5,693 nt of DNA from an uncultured Chloroflexota bacterium (GTDB taxonomy: Bacteria; Chloroflexota; Anaerolineae; Aggregatilineales; Phototrophicaceae). The DNA lies in contig CALMZT010000306.1 of assembly GCA_937870805.1 (NCBI GenBank), positions 1 to 5,693 of the forward strand. Direction: 5' to 3'. Position numbers and translations under genes: made by a program. Below the pieces are notes generated by a model. The model worked only from the letters and a program-made list of their open reading frames with translations, was not told the DNA's origin and did no database searches. Shown here piece after piece: positions 1-5,522 of this stretch (position 1 is the first letter of the stretch; the number at the start of each line of letters is the position of its first letter).

Positions 1-182
1 TGTGAAGTGGAGGGCTTCTACACGGGCTGATGATCCACTAATCTTACTGCGTCACAAACTAACTATTTTGATTTTCTTGATCGGCCGTGCGCAGCACGGA
101 CATCGAGAGAGCTGGTTGGCGAGAGCGACGTTCGGTCTTCGGCGCAGGGTTGCGATCGAGTTTGGGATGTGCCGTTCGGTCC
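1..182. other. Unassigned left end, not matching the downstream gene
   Basis: This stretch should contain the start of the thiamine pyrophosphokinase gene, but none of the three forward frames gives the expected N-terminus (a short beta strand with an 'ANG'-like turn, about 30 residues before AADGG). The first ~80 bases are AT-richer and the frame used by thiN has several stops there. Bases ~87-182 are GC-rich and open in that frame but encode an Arg/Ser-rich sequence unlike the family. Frame +2 is open from base 2 to 268 and includes 'ILLRHKLTIL', which I could not assign. It may be foreign or chimeric sequence, or a decayed or frameshifted gene start. Confidence 0.4.
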
Positions 183-746
183 GTAGCGGCGGACGGCGGC
201 GCACGTCACGCCCTCGCGCTCGACTTGCAACCGCGCGTCGTGATCGGCGACATGGACTCCAGCACTGAGGATGAACTCAGCACTTATGCCGCCGCAGGTG
301 CCGAAATCCTGCGTTATCCCGCCGAAAAAAACGAAACTGATCTCGAACTGGCGCTCATGCTCGTCGCCGAACGCGGCGCAAAATGGATTCGCATCATCGG
401 CGCAGTAGGGGATCGCCTCGATCAGACGATGGCGAATGTGTACCTCATGGCATTGCCGCAGCTTGTACTCACGGATACCCGTATGGTCGCTGGCAAGCAG
501 GAGATACGTCTCATGCCAGCGGGCGATCACACGCTCATCGGCGTGCCAGGTGATACCATCTCGCTGCTGCCCGTGAGCGGGGATGTGCGCGGCATCACCA
601 CTGACGGTTTATACTACCCGCTGCATCACGATACGCTGGTGTTCGGTCCCGCGCGCGGCGTGAGCAATGTGTTGAGCGAGACGCGCGCCCGCGTGCGTGT
701 GGAAAGCGGTACGCTCATGTGTGTACACACGATAGGTCGCGCATAA
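87..746 (+). CDS. thiN: Thiamine pyrophosphokinase, N-terminus aberrant
   Basis: Thiamine pyrophosphokinase transfers a pyrophosphate group from ATP to thiamine, giving thiamine diphosphate, in the cytoplasm. In the frame starting at GTG 87, the recognisable protein begins at about residue 33 (base 183). Family motifs in order are AADGG (34-38), GDMDS (54-58, the metal-binding acidic loop), KNETDLELA (81-89) and GAVGDRLDQTMAN (105-117, the GGxGxRxDH-type motif with Gln in place of the usual His). The C-terminal thiamine-binding half contains GLYYPL (174-179) and GVSNVL (191-196). The total of 219 aa is near the normal family length, yet residues 1-32 do not resemble the family, so the annotated start is a placeholder. 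The gene may be frameshifted upstream or joined to unrelated sequence. The next gene starts 19-22 bp downstream, suggesting an operon. The identification of the body is firm; the start is not. Confidence 0.85.
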   Translation: MRSTDIERAGWRERRSVFGAGLRSSLGCAVRSVAADGGARHALALDLQPRVVIGDMDSSTEDELSTYAAAGAEILRYPAEKNETDLELALMLVAERGAKWIRIIGAVGDRLDQTMANVYLMALPQLVLTDTRMVAGKQEIRLMPAGDHTLIGVPGDTISLLPVSGDVRGITTDGLYYPLHHDTLVFGPARGVSNVLSETRARVRVESGTLMCVHTIGRA

Positions 747-768
747 CGCGCAGCAGTGAGACAGAATG

Positions 769-1059
769 ATGAGCTTAGACAATACGCAAGTTGATATTCA
801 GCGCAGCGCCGCCTACGAATTCTTTGTCGTCGCCCATGCCGCCCATACAGGCAAAAGCGCCGACGAAATAGAGGCAGAAATTACGCCTGAAGCGCTTGAA
901 ACCAAACTGCGCACGCTGCATACACACTATATGAAACGTGAGATGACGCTGGTGAAATTTGCTGATTTGCTGCAAGTTTCCATCTCTCAGTGTTCCAGTA
1001 TTCTCGACGCAAGCGGGCTGGCACTGCGTCATGCACGCCCGCGCTTCTGCAATTTGTAG
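769..1059 (+). CDS. Small protein with HTH-like C-terminus
   Basis: I do not recognise a named family. The product is 96 aa (97 if the ATG at 766 is used). Residues ~10-55 (766 numbering) are predicted helical and acidic, with an Ala-rich AAYEFFVVAHAAHTGKS segment. Residues ~57-87 (KREMTLVKFADLLQVSISQC and onward) have the pattern of a helix-turn-helix, somewhat like the 'ISLGKAAELAGVS' region of UPF0175-type small proteins. A DNA-binding or antitoxin-like role is therefore possible but unproven. I prefer ATG 769: the leader GACAGAATG before it matches GACAGAACG before the next gene's ATG at the same distance. The Shine-Dalgarno element is weak (GTGAG, 756-760). The gene lies between thiN and the DUF402 gene with small gaps, so it is probably co-transcribed with them. 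No toxin partner is evident. Confidence 0.7.
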   Translation: MSLDNTQVDIQRSAAYEFFVVAHAAHTGKSADEIEAEITPEALETKLRTLHTHYMKREMTLVKFADLLQVSISQCSSILDASGLALRHARPRFCNL

Positions 1060-1071
1060 GACAGAACGATG
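1058..1071 (+). promoter_or_regulatory. Ribosome binding site overlapping upstream stop codon
   Basis: AGGA (1058-1061) begins inside the TAG stop codon (1057-1059) of the upstream gene and sits 7 nt before ATG 1069. This arrangement suggests translational coupling between the small HTH-like protein and the DUF402 protein and fixes the DUF402 start. Confidence 0.65.
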
Positions 1072-1575
1072 GACTTTGACGAACTCGACGACAACTGGGT
1101 AACGGTCTACAAGCTGAACGAGCGCGGCGAAGAAGTTTGGCACTACAACGCCGAACTCGTGGGAAAAGGCACGAACTTCGCCTGTGTACGCGCAGCATTC
1201 GCTGGACGGCATGATGAGGTGCGCAGGGGCTTTCTGGTGTTCCGCAGCGGTGACGCGATGACCGAATGGTTTTACAATGACCGCTGGTACAATATCTTCC
1301 GCGTACAGGAAGGGTCGCGCGGCGCGCTGAAAGGCTTCTACTGCAATATCACACGCCCCGCGCAAATCTCGGAAGAAGTGATTACTGCCGAAGACCTCGC
1401 ACTCGACGTGTTGATTTCCCCAGGCGGCGAGATCACGCTGATGGACGAGGAAGAATTCGAGATTTTGCCCCTCGCGGCAGAAGATCGTAAACAAGCGCTT
1501 GCCGCTGTCGAACAAATCAAACAAATGGTCGCAAATCGTGTGCCGCCGTTCGATGAAATTCCCCATTCGAGTTGA
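1069..1575 (+). CDS. DUF402 domain protein (FomD/Ntdp-like)
   Basis: The 168-aa product fits the DUF402 family, cytoplasmic beta-barrel proteins. Characterised members are nucleotide hydrolases: FomD acts on CMP-phosphonate intermediates and CDP, and the staphylococcal Ntdp acts on nucleoside tri- and diphosphates, both with divalent metals. Family features in order are WFYNDRWYNIFRV (67-79), FYCNITRPA (90-98), the acidic DLALDV strand (109-114) and LMDEEEFE (124-131), followed by a helical tail (~137-156). The conserved Asp/Glu residues around 109-113 and 126-131 are consistent with metal binding. The start is supported by AGGA 7 nt upstream and by the normal length. It is the last gene of the thiN cluster and is followed by a hairpin at 1596-1623. 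The natural substrate cannot be read from the sequence; a link to thiamine or nucleotide metabolism is only suggested by the neighbourhood. Confidence 0.85.
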   Translation: MDFDELDDNWVTVYKLNERGEEVWHYNAELVGKGTNFACVRAAFAGRHDEVRRGFLVFRSGDAMTEWFYNDRWYNIFRVQEGSRGALKGFYCNITRPAQISEEVITAEDLALDVLISPGGEITLMDEEEFEILPLAAEDRKQALAAVEQIKQMVANRVPPFDEIPHSS

Positions 1576-1595
1576 CTTCGCTTAAAGCCAAATGA

Positions 1596-1623
1596 ACCCC
1601 TTCTCAATAGCTAGAGAAGGGGT
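1596..1623. terminator. 10-bp hairpin between convergent genes
   Basis: ACCCCTTCTC (1596-1605) pairs perfectly with GAGAAGGGGT (1614-1623) around an 8-nt loop. It lies 20 bp after the DUF402 stop and 32 bp from the stop of the opposing small ORF, the right place for a shared bidirectional terminator. There is no clear T-run on the + side and only a weak T-rich tail (GTTCATTTGG) on the - side. It could therefore be a factor-dependent terminator or an mRNA-stabilising hairpin. Confidence 0.6.
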
Positions 1624-1655
1624 GTGAGCGTTCCTGTTGTCGCAGAGTTCTCAGA

Positions 1656-1928
1656 TTATCTGGGGTTCAGGTGGCTGGGAATATAGTTTTCTTCGGCATC
1701 AATTTGATTGCCGTCCTGCTCACGCGCGTTGGGACTTTTCTTCTGGTGATTGCGCGGATCGTTGTCTGGGCTGCCACGCTTGCGTTTGGAGGATTGCCCG
1801 GTTTCACGCTGCTGATCTTTGCTGTGCTGCGTGGTTGCTTTCTCCGTCACAGTTCTGCCGCCATCGGTGGGGCTGGTCTGTGGGTTGTTCGCGGGACTAC
1901 CCGGCTTGATACTCTTTTTGTCTGCCAT
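1656..1928 (-). CDS. Small hydrophilic, probably disordered protein
   Basis: I do not recognise this 90-aa protein. It is extremely polar, rich in Lys, Arg, Asp, Glu, Asn, Gln, Ser and Pro. It has no Cys, Trp or Phe and only one Tyr, one Val and one Leu, so it is probably intrinsically disordered, with a basic patch around SSKRKRG (46-52). An AGGGA Shine-Dalgarno (1938-1942 on the + strand) lies 9 nt upstream of ATG 1926-1928, and a hairpin follows the stop, both supporting this strand. The overlapping + strand frame (1671-1958) encodes a hydrophobic peptide, which is what the complement of a hydrophilic gene usually gives. Small hydrophilic stress or DNA-compaction proteins have similar composition, but no function is claimed. 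A non-coding interpretation remains possible. Confidence 0.55.
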   Translation of the reverse strand: MADKKSIKPGSPANNPQTSPTDGGRTVTEKATTQHSKDQQRETGQSSKRKRGSPDNDPRNHQKKSPNAREQDGNQIDAEENYIPSHLNPR

Positions 1929-1954
1929 GACAATTTTTCCCTACACTTCTTTAG

Positions 1955-2034
1955 ATAGGCTTAAGCTGCGTTGATTTAACGCCTATAAGCATTGTAGGCG
2001 GAATTAGGCAGCTCGTGATTAGGCAGTTGTAGGA
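1955..2034. promoter_or_regulatory. Cluster of TAGGC motifs, possible operator
   Basis: TAGGC occurs at 1956, 1995, 2005 and 2020 on the + strand and once inverted (GCCTA, 1981-1985), with TAGGA at 2030. ATTAGGCAG is duplicated exactly at 2003-2011 and 2018-2026, and TTGTAGG at 1992-1998 and 2027-2033. ATAGGC (1955-1960) and GCCTAT (1981-1986) form an inverted pair. Several spacings are 10 or 15 bp. The cluster lies just upstream of the - strand small ORF. A repressor or activator binding array is plausible but inferred. Confidence 0.35.
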
Positions 2035-2166
2035 TTTTTCTCTAGTACCGTTGACCATAAAAACGAAGCTATATGCCGATTGCGCATCAAGAAATCTTTA
2101 CTTCGCGCCTCTCATGGGATTATGTTATTCTTGGCTTCGTTCGAGTAGTCAATCTTCTTAACTGAC

Positions 2167-2230
2167 GTTACGCACCCTGAACCTGTGAACAAGGGGTTTA
2201 AACCCCTTGTTCGAGCTGAACCTGCGTAAC
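2167..2230. repeat. Nested inverted repeat with perfect 26-bp palindrome
   Basis: The core, 2187-2212, is GAACAAGGGGTTT followed directly by its exact reverse complement, with no spacer. It is flanked by two direct copies of CTGAACCTG (2177-2185 and 2216-2224). The whole is bounded by an 8-bp inverted repeat, GTTACGCA (2167-2174) and TGCGTAAC (2223-2230). It lies 40 bp upstream of the transporter start codon. It could be a REP/MITE-like element, a dimer operator, or a terminator of upstream transcription (no T-run follows). Confidence 0.7.
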
Positions 2231-2258
2231 ATCAATTCTTAATTTTCATTACTTGAAG

Positions 2259-2272
2259 AAGGATAGACGATG
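2259..2272 (+). promoter_or_regulatory. Strong ribosome binding site for transporter gene
   Basis: AAGGA (2259-2263) sits 6 nt before ATG 2270. This, with N-terminal similarity to KimA beginning in the first residues, fixes the start. Confidence 0.75.
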
Positions 2273-4108
2273 CGAAACTGGCGTGAAGTATTGCTTGGCA
2301 CCCCGCTGCCGACACGGTTATCGCATGGTGAACGTTTAGACAAGATACGCGCGCTGGCAGCACTCTCACCCGATGCGCTCTCCTCCATTGCTTATGCCAA
2401 TCAGGAAATCTATCTCGGCTTAATCGTGGCGGGTTCGGCAGCGTTGAACCTTGCACTGCCCATCGCTTTAGCCATTACCGCACTGCTGGCAATTCTCACG
2501 CTCTCCTATTCCCAAACGATTGCAGCCTATCCTTCTGGAGGCGGCTCATACACTGTTGCGTCAGAGAATCTCGGCAAGTATCCGGGGCTGGTTGCGGCGG
2601 CGGCTGTGTTGATCGACTATGTGCTGACAGCGGCGGTGAGCTTGACGGCGGGCGTGGCGGCGATTGCCTCAGCGTTTCCGGTGCTGTGGCAGTTCCGCGT
2701 AGAAGTGGCGCTCTTTCTGCTGGCGCTCATCACGATTGCTAATCTGCGCGGGCTGCGCGAGGCAGGTACACTGATTTCTGTGCCTGTCTACCTGTTCATC
2801 GGCTCATATCTATTCATGTTGGCGTATGGCTTTGTGCGCGCCCTCATCGAAGGTCCAGCGGCAGTCGCCAGTATGCCTGTGATGGAAGCGGCTCAACCGA
2901 TCACGCTGTTTTTGATTTTGCATACCTTTTCGTCAGGCTGCACGGCGCTGACGGGCGTCGAAGCCATCAGCAACGGCGTCACGGTGTTTAAGCCGCCGGA
3001 GACGCGAAACGCACGGCAGACGATGGTTGTCATGGCAGGGTTGATGGCGATCCTCTTGTTAGGTAGTATCGGGCTGACGCAGTATTTCGGCATCACCGCC
3101 GGTCCCGAAGAAACAATCCTCTCAGCCCTGGCACGGCATATCTTTGGCAGTGGGCTGCTGTATGTGTTCATCCAGATCACCACACTGCTGATATTGGTCG
3201 TTGCTGCCAACACCAGTTTTGTCGATTTCCCGCGTGTCACGTCATTGATCGCCAAAGATGGCTATCTGCCGCGCCAACTCAACAATCTGGGTGATCGACT
3301 GGTCTTCTCGAATGGGATTTTGTTGCTGGCGGGCGCAGTCGCCGTGCTGATTATTCTCTTCGGTGGCGATTCGCACGCCCTCATTCCACTGTTCGCAGTA
3401 GGTGTGTTTTTGGCGTTCACCCTGTCACAGTCGGGAATGGTCATTCATTGGGTGCGTGTACAGGGCAAAAATTGGCAGCTCAAAGCGCTGATTAACGGCA
3501 TCGGCGCAGTGACGACGGCAATCACGTTTTTGGTCGTCGTCGTCAGCAAATTCTTTGACGGCGCGTGGATTATCGCCGTGCTGGTTCCCGCCCTGATCTT
3601 CGTGTTCCTGAAGATTCACGAACACTATGTGGAGATTCGTCCGCAGTTGAGCTTGAAAGGGTATACCCCGCCGCCACCCCCGAAACAGGAGCCGCGTGTG
3701 GTGATCCCGGTATCCGGCGTGCATCGCGGCACGTTGAATGCGCTGCAATTTGCGCGGGCGATAAGCCATGACATCACGGCGCTGTACATCGAAATTGACC
3801 CTTCGCAAACCGAACGTATGCGCCAGGAATGGGCACAGTGGGTCCCTGATGTCCCGCTGGAAGTGGTCGATTCGCCGTATCGCTCGATTCTGCTGCCGCT
3901 GTTAGCGTTTTTAGATCATACAGACCGTGTACATAACGATGGGCAACAAGCGGTGCTGGTGATGCCAGAGTTCATTCCCGCTTCATGGTGGCAGCACTTT
4001 TTGCACAATCAAACAGCGTGGATGATTCGCCTGGCAATCCTTTATCAACGCCGCCGCCATCGCCGTGCGCGGGTAATTATCGAAGTGCCGTTCCTGTTAG
4101 AGGGCTGA
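2270..4108 (+). CDS. kimA: KimA/YdaO-type APC transporter, probable K+/H+ symporter
   Basis: This 612-aa membrane protein matches Bacillus subtilis KimA (607 aa, formerly YdaO) from end to end as I recall it: an APC-fold core of about 12 membrane helices (~30-455), a proline-rich linker (TPPPPPK), and a C-terminal cytosolic USP-like domain (~474-612). KimA imports potassium with protons, and its C-terminal domain is the site of c-di-AMP control. Residues reported for KimA ion binding have counterparts: D35 and Y42 (SPDALSSIAYA), D116, T120 and S124 (DYVLTAAVS), and T228 and E231 (ALTGVEAISN). Other shared blocks are AYPSGGGSYTVASENLG (86-102), HTFSSGCTAL (218-227) and LVVAANTSF. A generic amino-acid permease is the alternative, but the length and the C-terminal domain argue against it. 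It is convergent with uspA, the stop codons abutting. I saw no c-di-AMP riboswitch upstream. Confidence 0.82.
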   Translation: MRNWREVLLGTPLPTRLSHGERLDKIRALAALSPDALSSIAYANQEIYLGLIVAGSAALNLALPIALAITALLAILTLSYSQTIAAYPSGGGSYTVASENLGKYPGLVAAAAVLIDYVLTAAVSLTAGVAAIASAFPVLWQFRVEVALFLLALITIANLRGLREAGTLISVPVYLFIGSYLFMLAYGFVRALIEGPAAVASMPVMEAAQPITLFLILHTFSSGCTALTGVEAISNGVTVFKPPETRNARQTMVVMAGLMAILLLGSIGLTQYFGITAGPEETILSALARHIFGSGLLYVFIQITTLLILVVAANTSFVDFPRVTSLIAKDGYLPRQLNNLGDRLVFSNGILLLAGAVAVLIILFGGDSHALIPLFAVGVFLAFTLSQSGMVIHWVRVQGKNWQLKALINGIGAVTTAITFLVVVVSKFFDGAWIIAVLVPALIFVFLKIHEHYVEIRPQLSLKGYTPPPPPKQEPRVVIPVSGVHRGTLNALQFARAISHDITALYIEIDPSQTERMRQEWAQWVPDVPLEVVDSPYRSILLPLLAFLDHTDRVHNDGQQAVLVMPEFIPASWWQHFLHNQTAWMIRLAILYQRRRHRRARVIIEVPFLLEG

Positions 4109-4573
4109 TTAGTCCGCGTCGTCTGGACGGATCAGCATTACAGGCGCTTTGATTCCCTGCATCACTTGATTCGCTACGCTGCCAAATAGAAAGCGCGCGA
4201 TTCCTGTGCGCCCATGCGTACTCATCACAACCAGATCGACGCCTTCGCCGTTGATGTAGTCGCAGATGAGATGCGCTACGCCGTGCCCCTCGATCCACTG
4301 CACGCGCACGTCAACGCCTTCTTCGCGCAGTTCGTTGCGGATACCCATCAAATACTGCTTCATCTGCTGGCGTGCGGCATCAATCTGCGCATCCTGTCCC
4401 GCGAGCGCTACCTGGTCAAGGAACTCTGCGGCAGGTGGACGAAAGACGTGCAGTAGAATAATCTCTGCACCGTTCATACGGGCAATGTCTACGGCGTGTG
4501 GCACGGCACGCTTCGCCCAACCGGAACCGTCAATCGGAACGCAGATGCGCTTGTAACGTTTTTGTTCGGACAT
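4109..4573 (-). CDS. Universal stress protein (UspA family)
   Basis: The 154-aa single-domain cytoplasmic protein has the typical UspA layout: first strand and turn ICVPIDGS (10-17, D15 contacting adenine in ATP-binding members), strand IILLHVF (38-44), a helix at ~60-83, VDVRVQWIEGHG, then DLVVMSTHGRTG (113-124) and FGSVANQV (130-137), ending in PVMLIRP. The ATP signature G-2X-G-9X-G-S is present except that its first Gly is Ser (S118-T-H-G121, then nine residues, then G131-S132), a common variant, so ATP binding is likely. An AGGA site 7 nt upstream of ATG supports the start. It is divergent from the MFS gene and tail-to-tail with the KimA-like gene, whose C-terminal domain probably has a related fold. 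A role in stress or ion homeostasis is inferred. Confidence 0.92.
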   Translation of the reverse strand: MSEQKRYKRICVPIDGSGWAKRAVPHAVDIARMNGAEIILLHVFRPPAAEFLDQVALAGQDAQIDAARQQMKQYLMGIRNELREEGVDVRVQWIEGHGVAHLICDYINGEGVDLVVMSTHGRTGIARFLFGSVANQVMQGIKAPVMLIRPDDAD

Positions 4574-4632
4574 AAAAATTTCCTGATTTTTGGTTCTTAG
4601 TGATGCGTTTTTGGATTAAAAAACTCCGCTTG

Positions 4633-4663
4633 ATTGTACCGCAGCATGTTGAGAACCTGTTAA
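4633..4663 (-). promoter_or_regulatory. Possible promoter for the usp gene
   Basis: On the - strand TTAACA (+ strand 4658-4663) and TACAAT (+ strand 4633-4638) each differ from the sigma70 consensus at one base, but the spacer is 19 nt, longer than ideal. It lies about 60 bp upstream of the usp start codon. No better candidate was seen between the divergent genes. Confidence 0.35.
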
Positions 4664-4669
4664 AACGCA

Positions 4670-4697
4670 TTGACTTCATTTAGTAAAGTTCTATAAT
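4670..4697 (+). promoter_or_regulatory. Sigma70-type promoter for MFS gene
   Basis: TTGACT (4670-4675), a 16-nt spacer and a perfect TATAAT (4692-4697) form the best promoter in the window. The expected start of transcription is near 4704, giving a leader of about 35 nt that begins almost exactly at the tandem repeat. Confidence 0.75.
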
Positions 4698-4705
4698 CAT
4701 CATAT

Positions 4706-4730
4706 AAATCTACAGAAATCTACAGAAATC
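4706..4730 (+). repeat. 10-bp tandem repeat, 2.5 copies, in MFS leader
   Basis: AAATCTACAG at 4706-4715 and 4716-4725 is followed by a partial copy, AAATC (4726-4730). It starts at about +1 of the predicted promoter and ends just before the weak ribosome site GGAA (4731-4734). One helical turn per unit would suit an operator; slippage in copy number is also possible. Confidence 0.75.
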
Positions 4731-4739
4731 GGAACAAAG

Positions 4740-5522
4740 ATGAGTGAACAAAACCTCTCGCTAGGGCGGAACATCAAAATTGGCTTGTTCCATCTCGGCT
4801 CTGGTATGGCGGATGTGATCGCCACAGGCATCTGGAATCGAATTATGATTAGCGATTTGGGGTATGCGGCGACGCCTGTGGGCTTGCTGGTAAGCCTGCG
4901 CTATTTTCTCGCGCCGCTGAGTGTGTGGGCAGGGCGCATGTCGGATAGGCACGCGATTGGCGGCTATCGGCGGCTGTTCTGGGTGTGGCTGGGGCGTGCG
5001 ATGATGGTCCTGAGCATCATCACGCTAGGCTTAGCGACGGCACATCTGGCGCGCGGGGCACAGGCGGGCTTTGGCGAATGGGTGGCGATCAGCTTATCAC
5101 TGCTGTTGTTCAGTCTTGGCACGGCGATTTCGGGCGGCACATTTCTAGCGCTGGTCTATGATCGTGCGGCGGAACATCAACGAGGGCGCGCTGTTGGCAT
5201 CGTGTGGACGTTTTTGCTGCTGGGCTTTACCATCGGCGGCATCCTGTTCGGCGTGATGCTGCCAGAACACAAGGAAGGCAGTACGCTGGGCTTCACGCCG
5301 GAGACGCTGCAAAACCTGTTCGTGCTGGCGGGCTTGATGCTCGGTACACTGTGGTTTGTGTCTCTGGTCGGCGAAGAAAAACGTAGCAGTGGGGCAGTTG
5401 CAGGCAGCGACGTTGGTGAACATCAAACGTCGATGATCGCAGATTTGCGATTGGCACTGAGCCTGCGCCCGATGCGCTTCTTCTTCTGGTATCTGGCGCT
5501 GTCGATGCTGTTCGCGTTCACT
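4740..5522 (+). CDS. PUCC/BCD-type MFS transporter, 3' end replaced
   Basis: The first ~261 codons encode the N-terminal half of an MFS transporter resembling the PUCC/BCD family (relatives of PucC and LhaA, linked to bacteriochlorophyll antenna assembly in phototrophs, but with many members of unknown substrate). Family-like features are GLFHLGSGMADVIATGIWNR (15-34), a motif-A-like loop GRMSDRHAIGGYRR (65-78), GGTFLALVYDRAAEHQRGRA (132-151) and VGIVWTFLLLGF (152-163). About six membrane helices precede a seventh beginning at MRFFFWYLALSMLFAF. Full-length members have roughly 400-500 aa and about 12 helices, so only the first half is here. From ~5499-5525 the frame continues without a stop into CzcA-like sequence. 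A good promoter lies upstream; the ribosome site (GGAA) is weak. Any role in photosynthesis is unsupported by other genes here. Confidence 0.8.

Larger units (their letters stand above)
1929..2269. other. 340-bp divergent intergenic region
   Basis: This region separates the - strand small ORF from the + strand transporter gene and should hold promoters for both. It contains the TAGGC motif cluster (1955-2034) and the nested palindrome (2167-2230). There is also an 8-bp inverted repeat, AACGAAGC (2062-2069) with GCTTCGTT (2134-2141). Weak sigma70-like candidates for the transporter are TTTACT (2097-2102), an 18-nt spacer and TATGTT (2121-2126), or TTGACC (2051-2056) with TATGCC at a short 15-nt spacing. 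Neither is convincing. I see no ORF or RNA gene in it. Confidence 0.5.

Noticed and set aside
2..170. Possible transposase fragment ('ILLRHKLTIL')
   Set aside because: The resemblance to the N-terminal region of some integrase-core transposases is only a few residues long, and no terminal repeats or catalytic residues are present.
63..530. 155-aa minus-strand frame over thiN
   Set aside because: It is antisense to well-conserved thiamine pyrophosphokinase motifs and has no recognisable domain.
775..1566. Long 263-aa open frame on the minus strand
   Set aside because: It lies entirely opposite two + strand genes, one with clear DUF402 motifs. It is rich in Cys, His and Phe in the way antisense frames are, and resembles no family I know.
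1671..1958. Hydrophobic 95-aa + strand frame, possible membrane protein
   Set aside because: It is the complement of a highly hydrophilic frame with a better ribosome site. Hydrophobicity is the expected mirror effect, and its start is a GTG.
2167..2269. Possible c-di-AMP (ydaO-type) riboswitch, expected from the KimA link in Bacillus
   Set aside because: I could not find the conserved riboswitch elements; the repeats here form a simple nested palindrome. A covariance search would settle it.
4706..4730. Tandem repeat as a CRISPR-like array
   Set aside because: The units are only 10 bp, contiguous, without spacers, and number 2.5.
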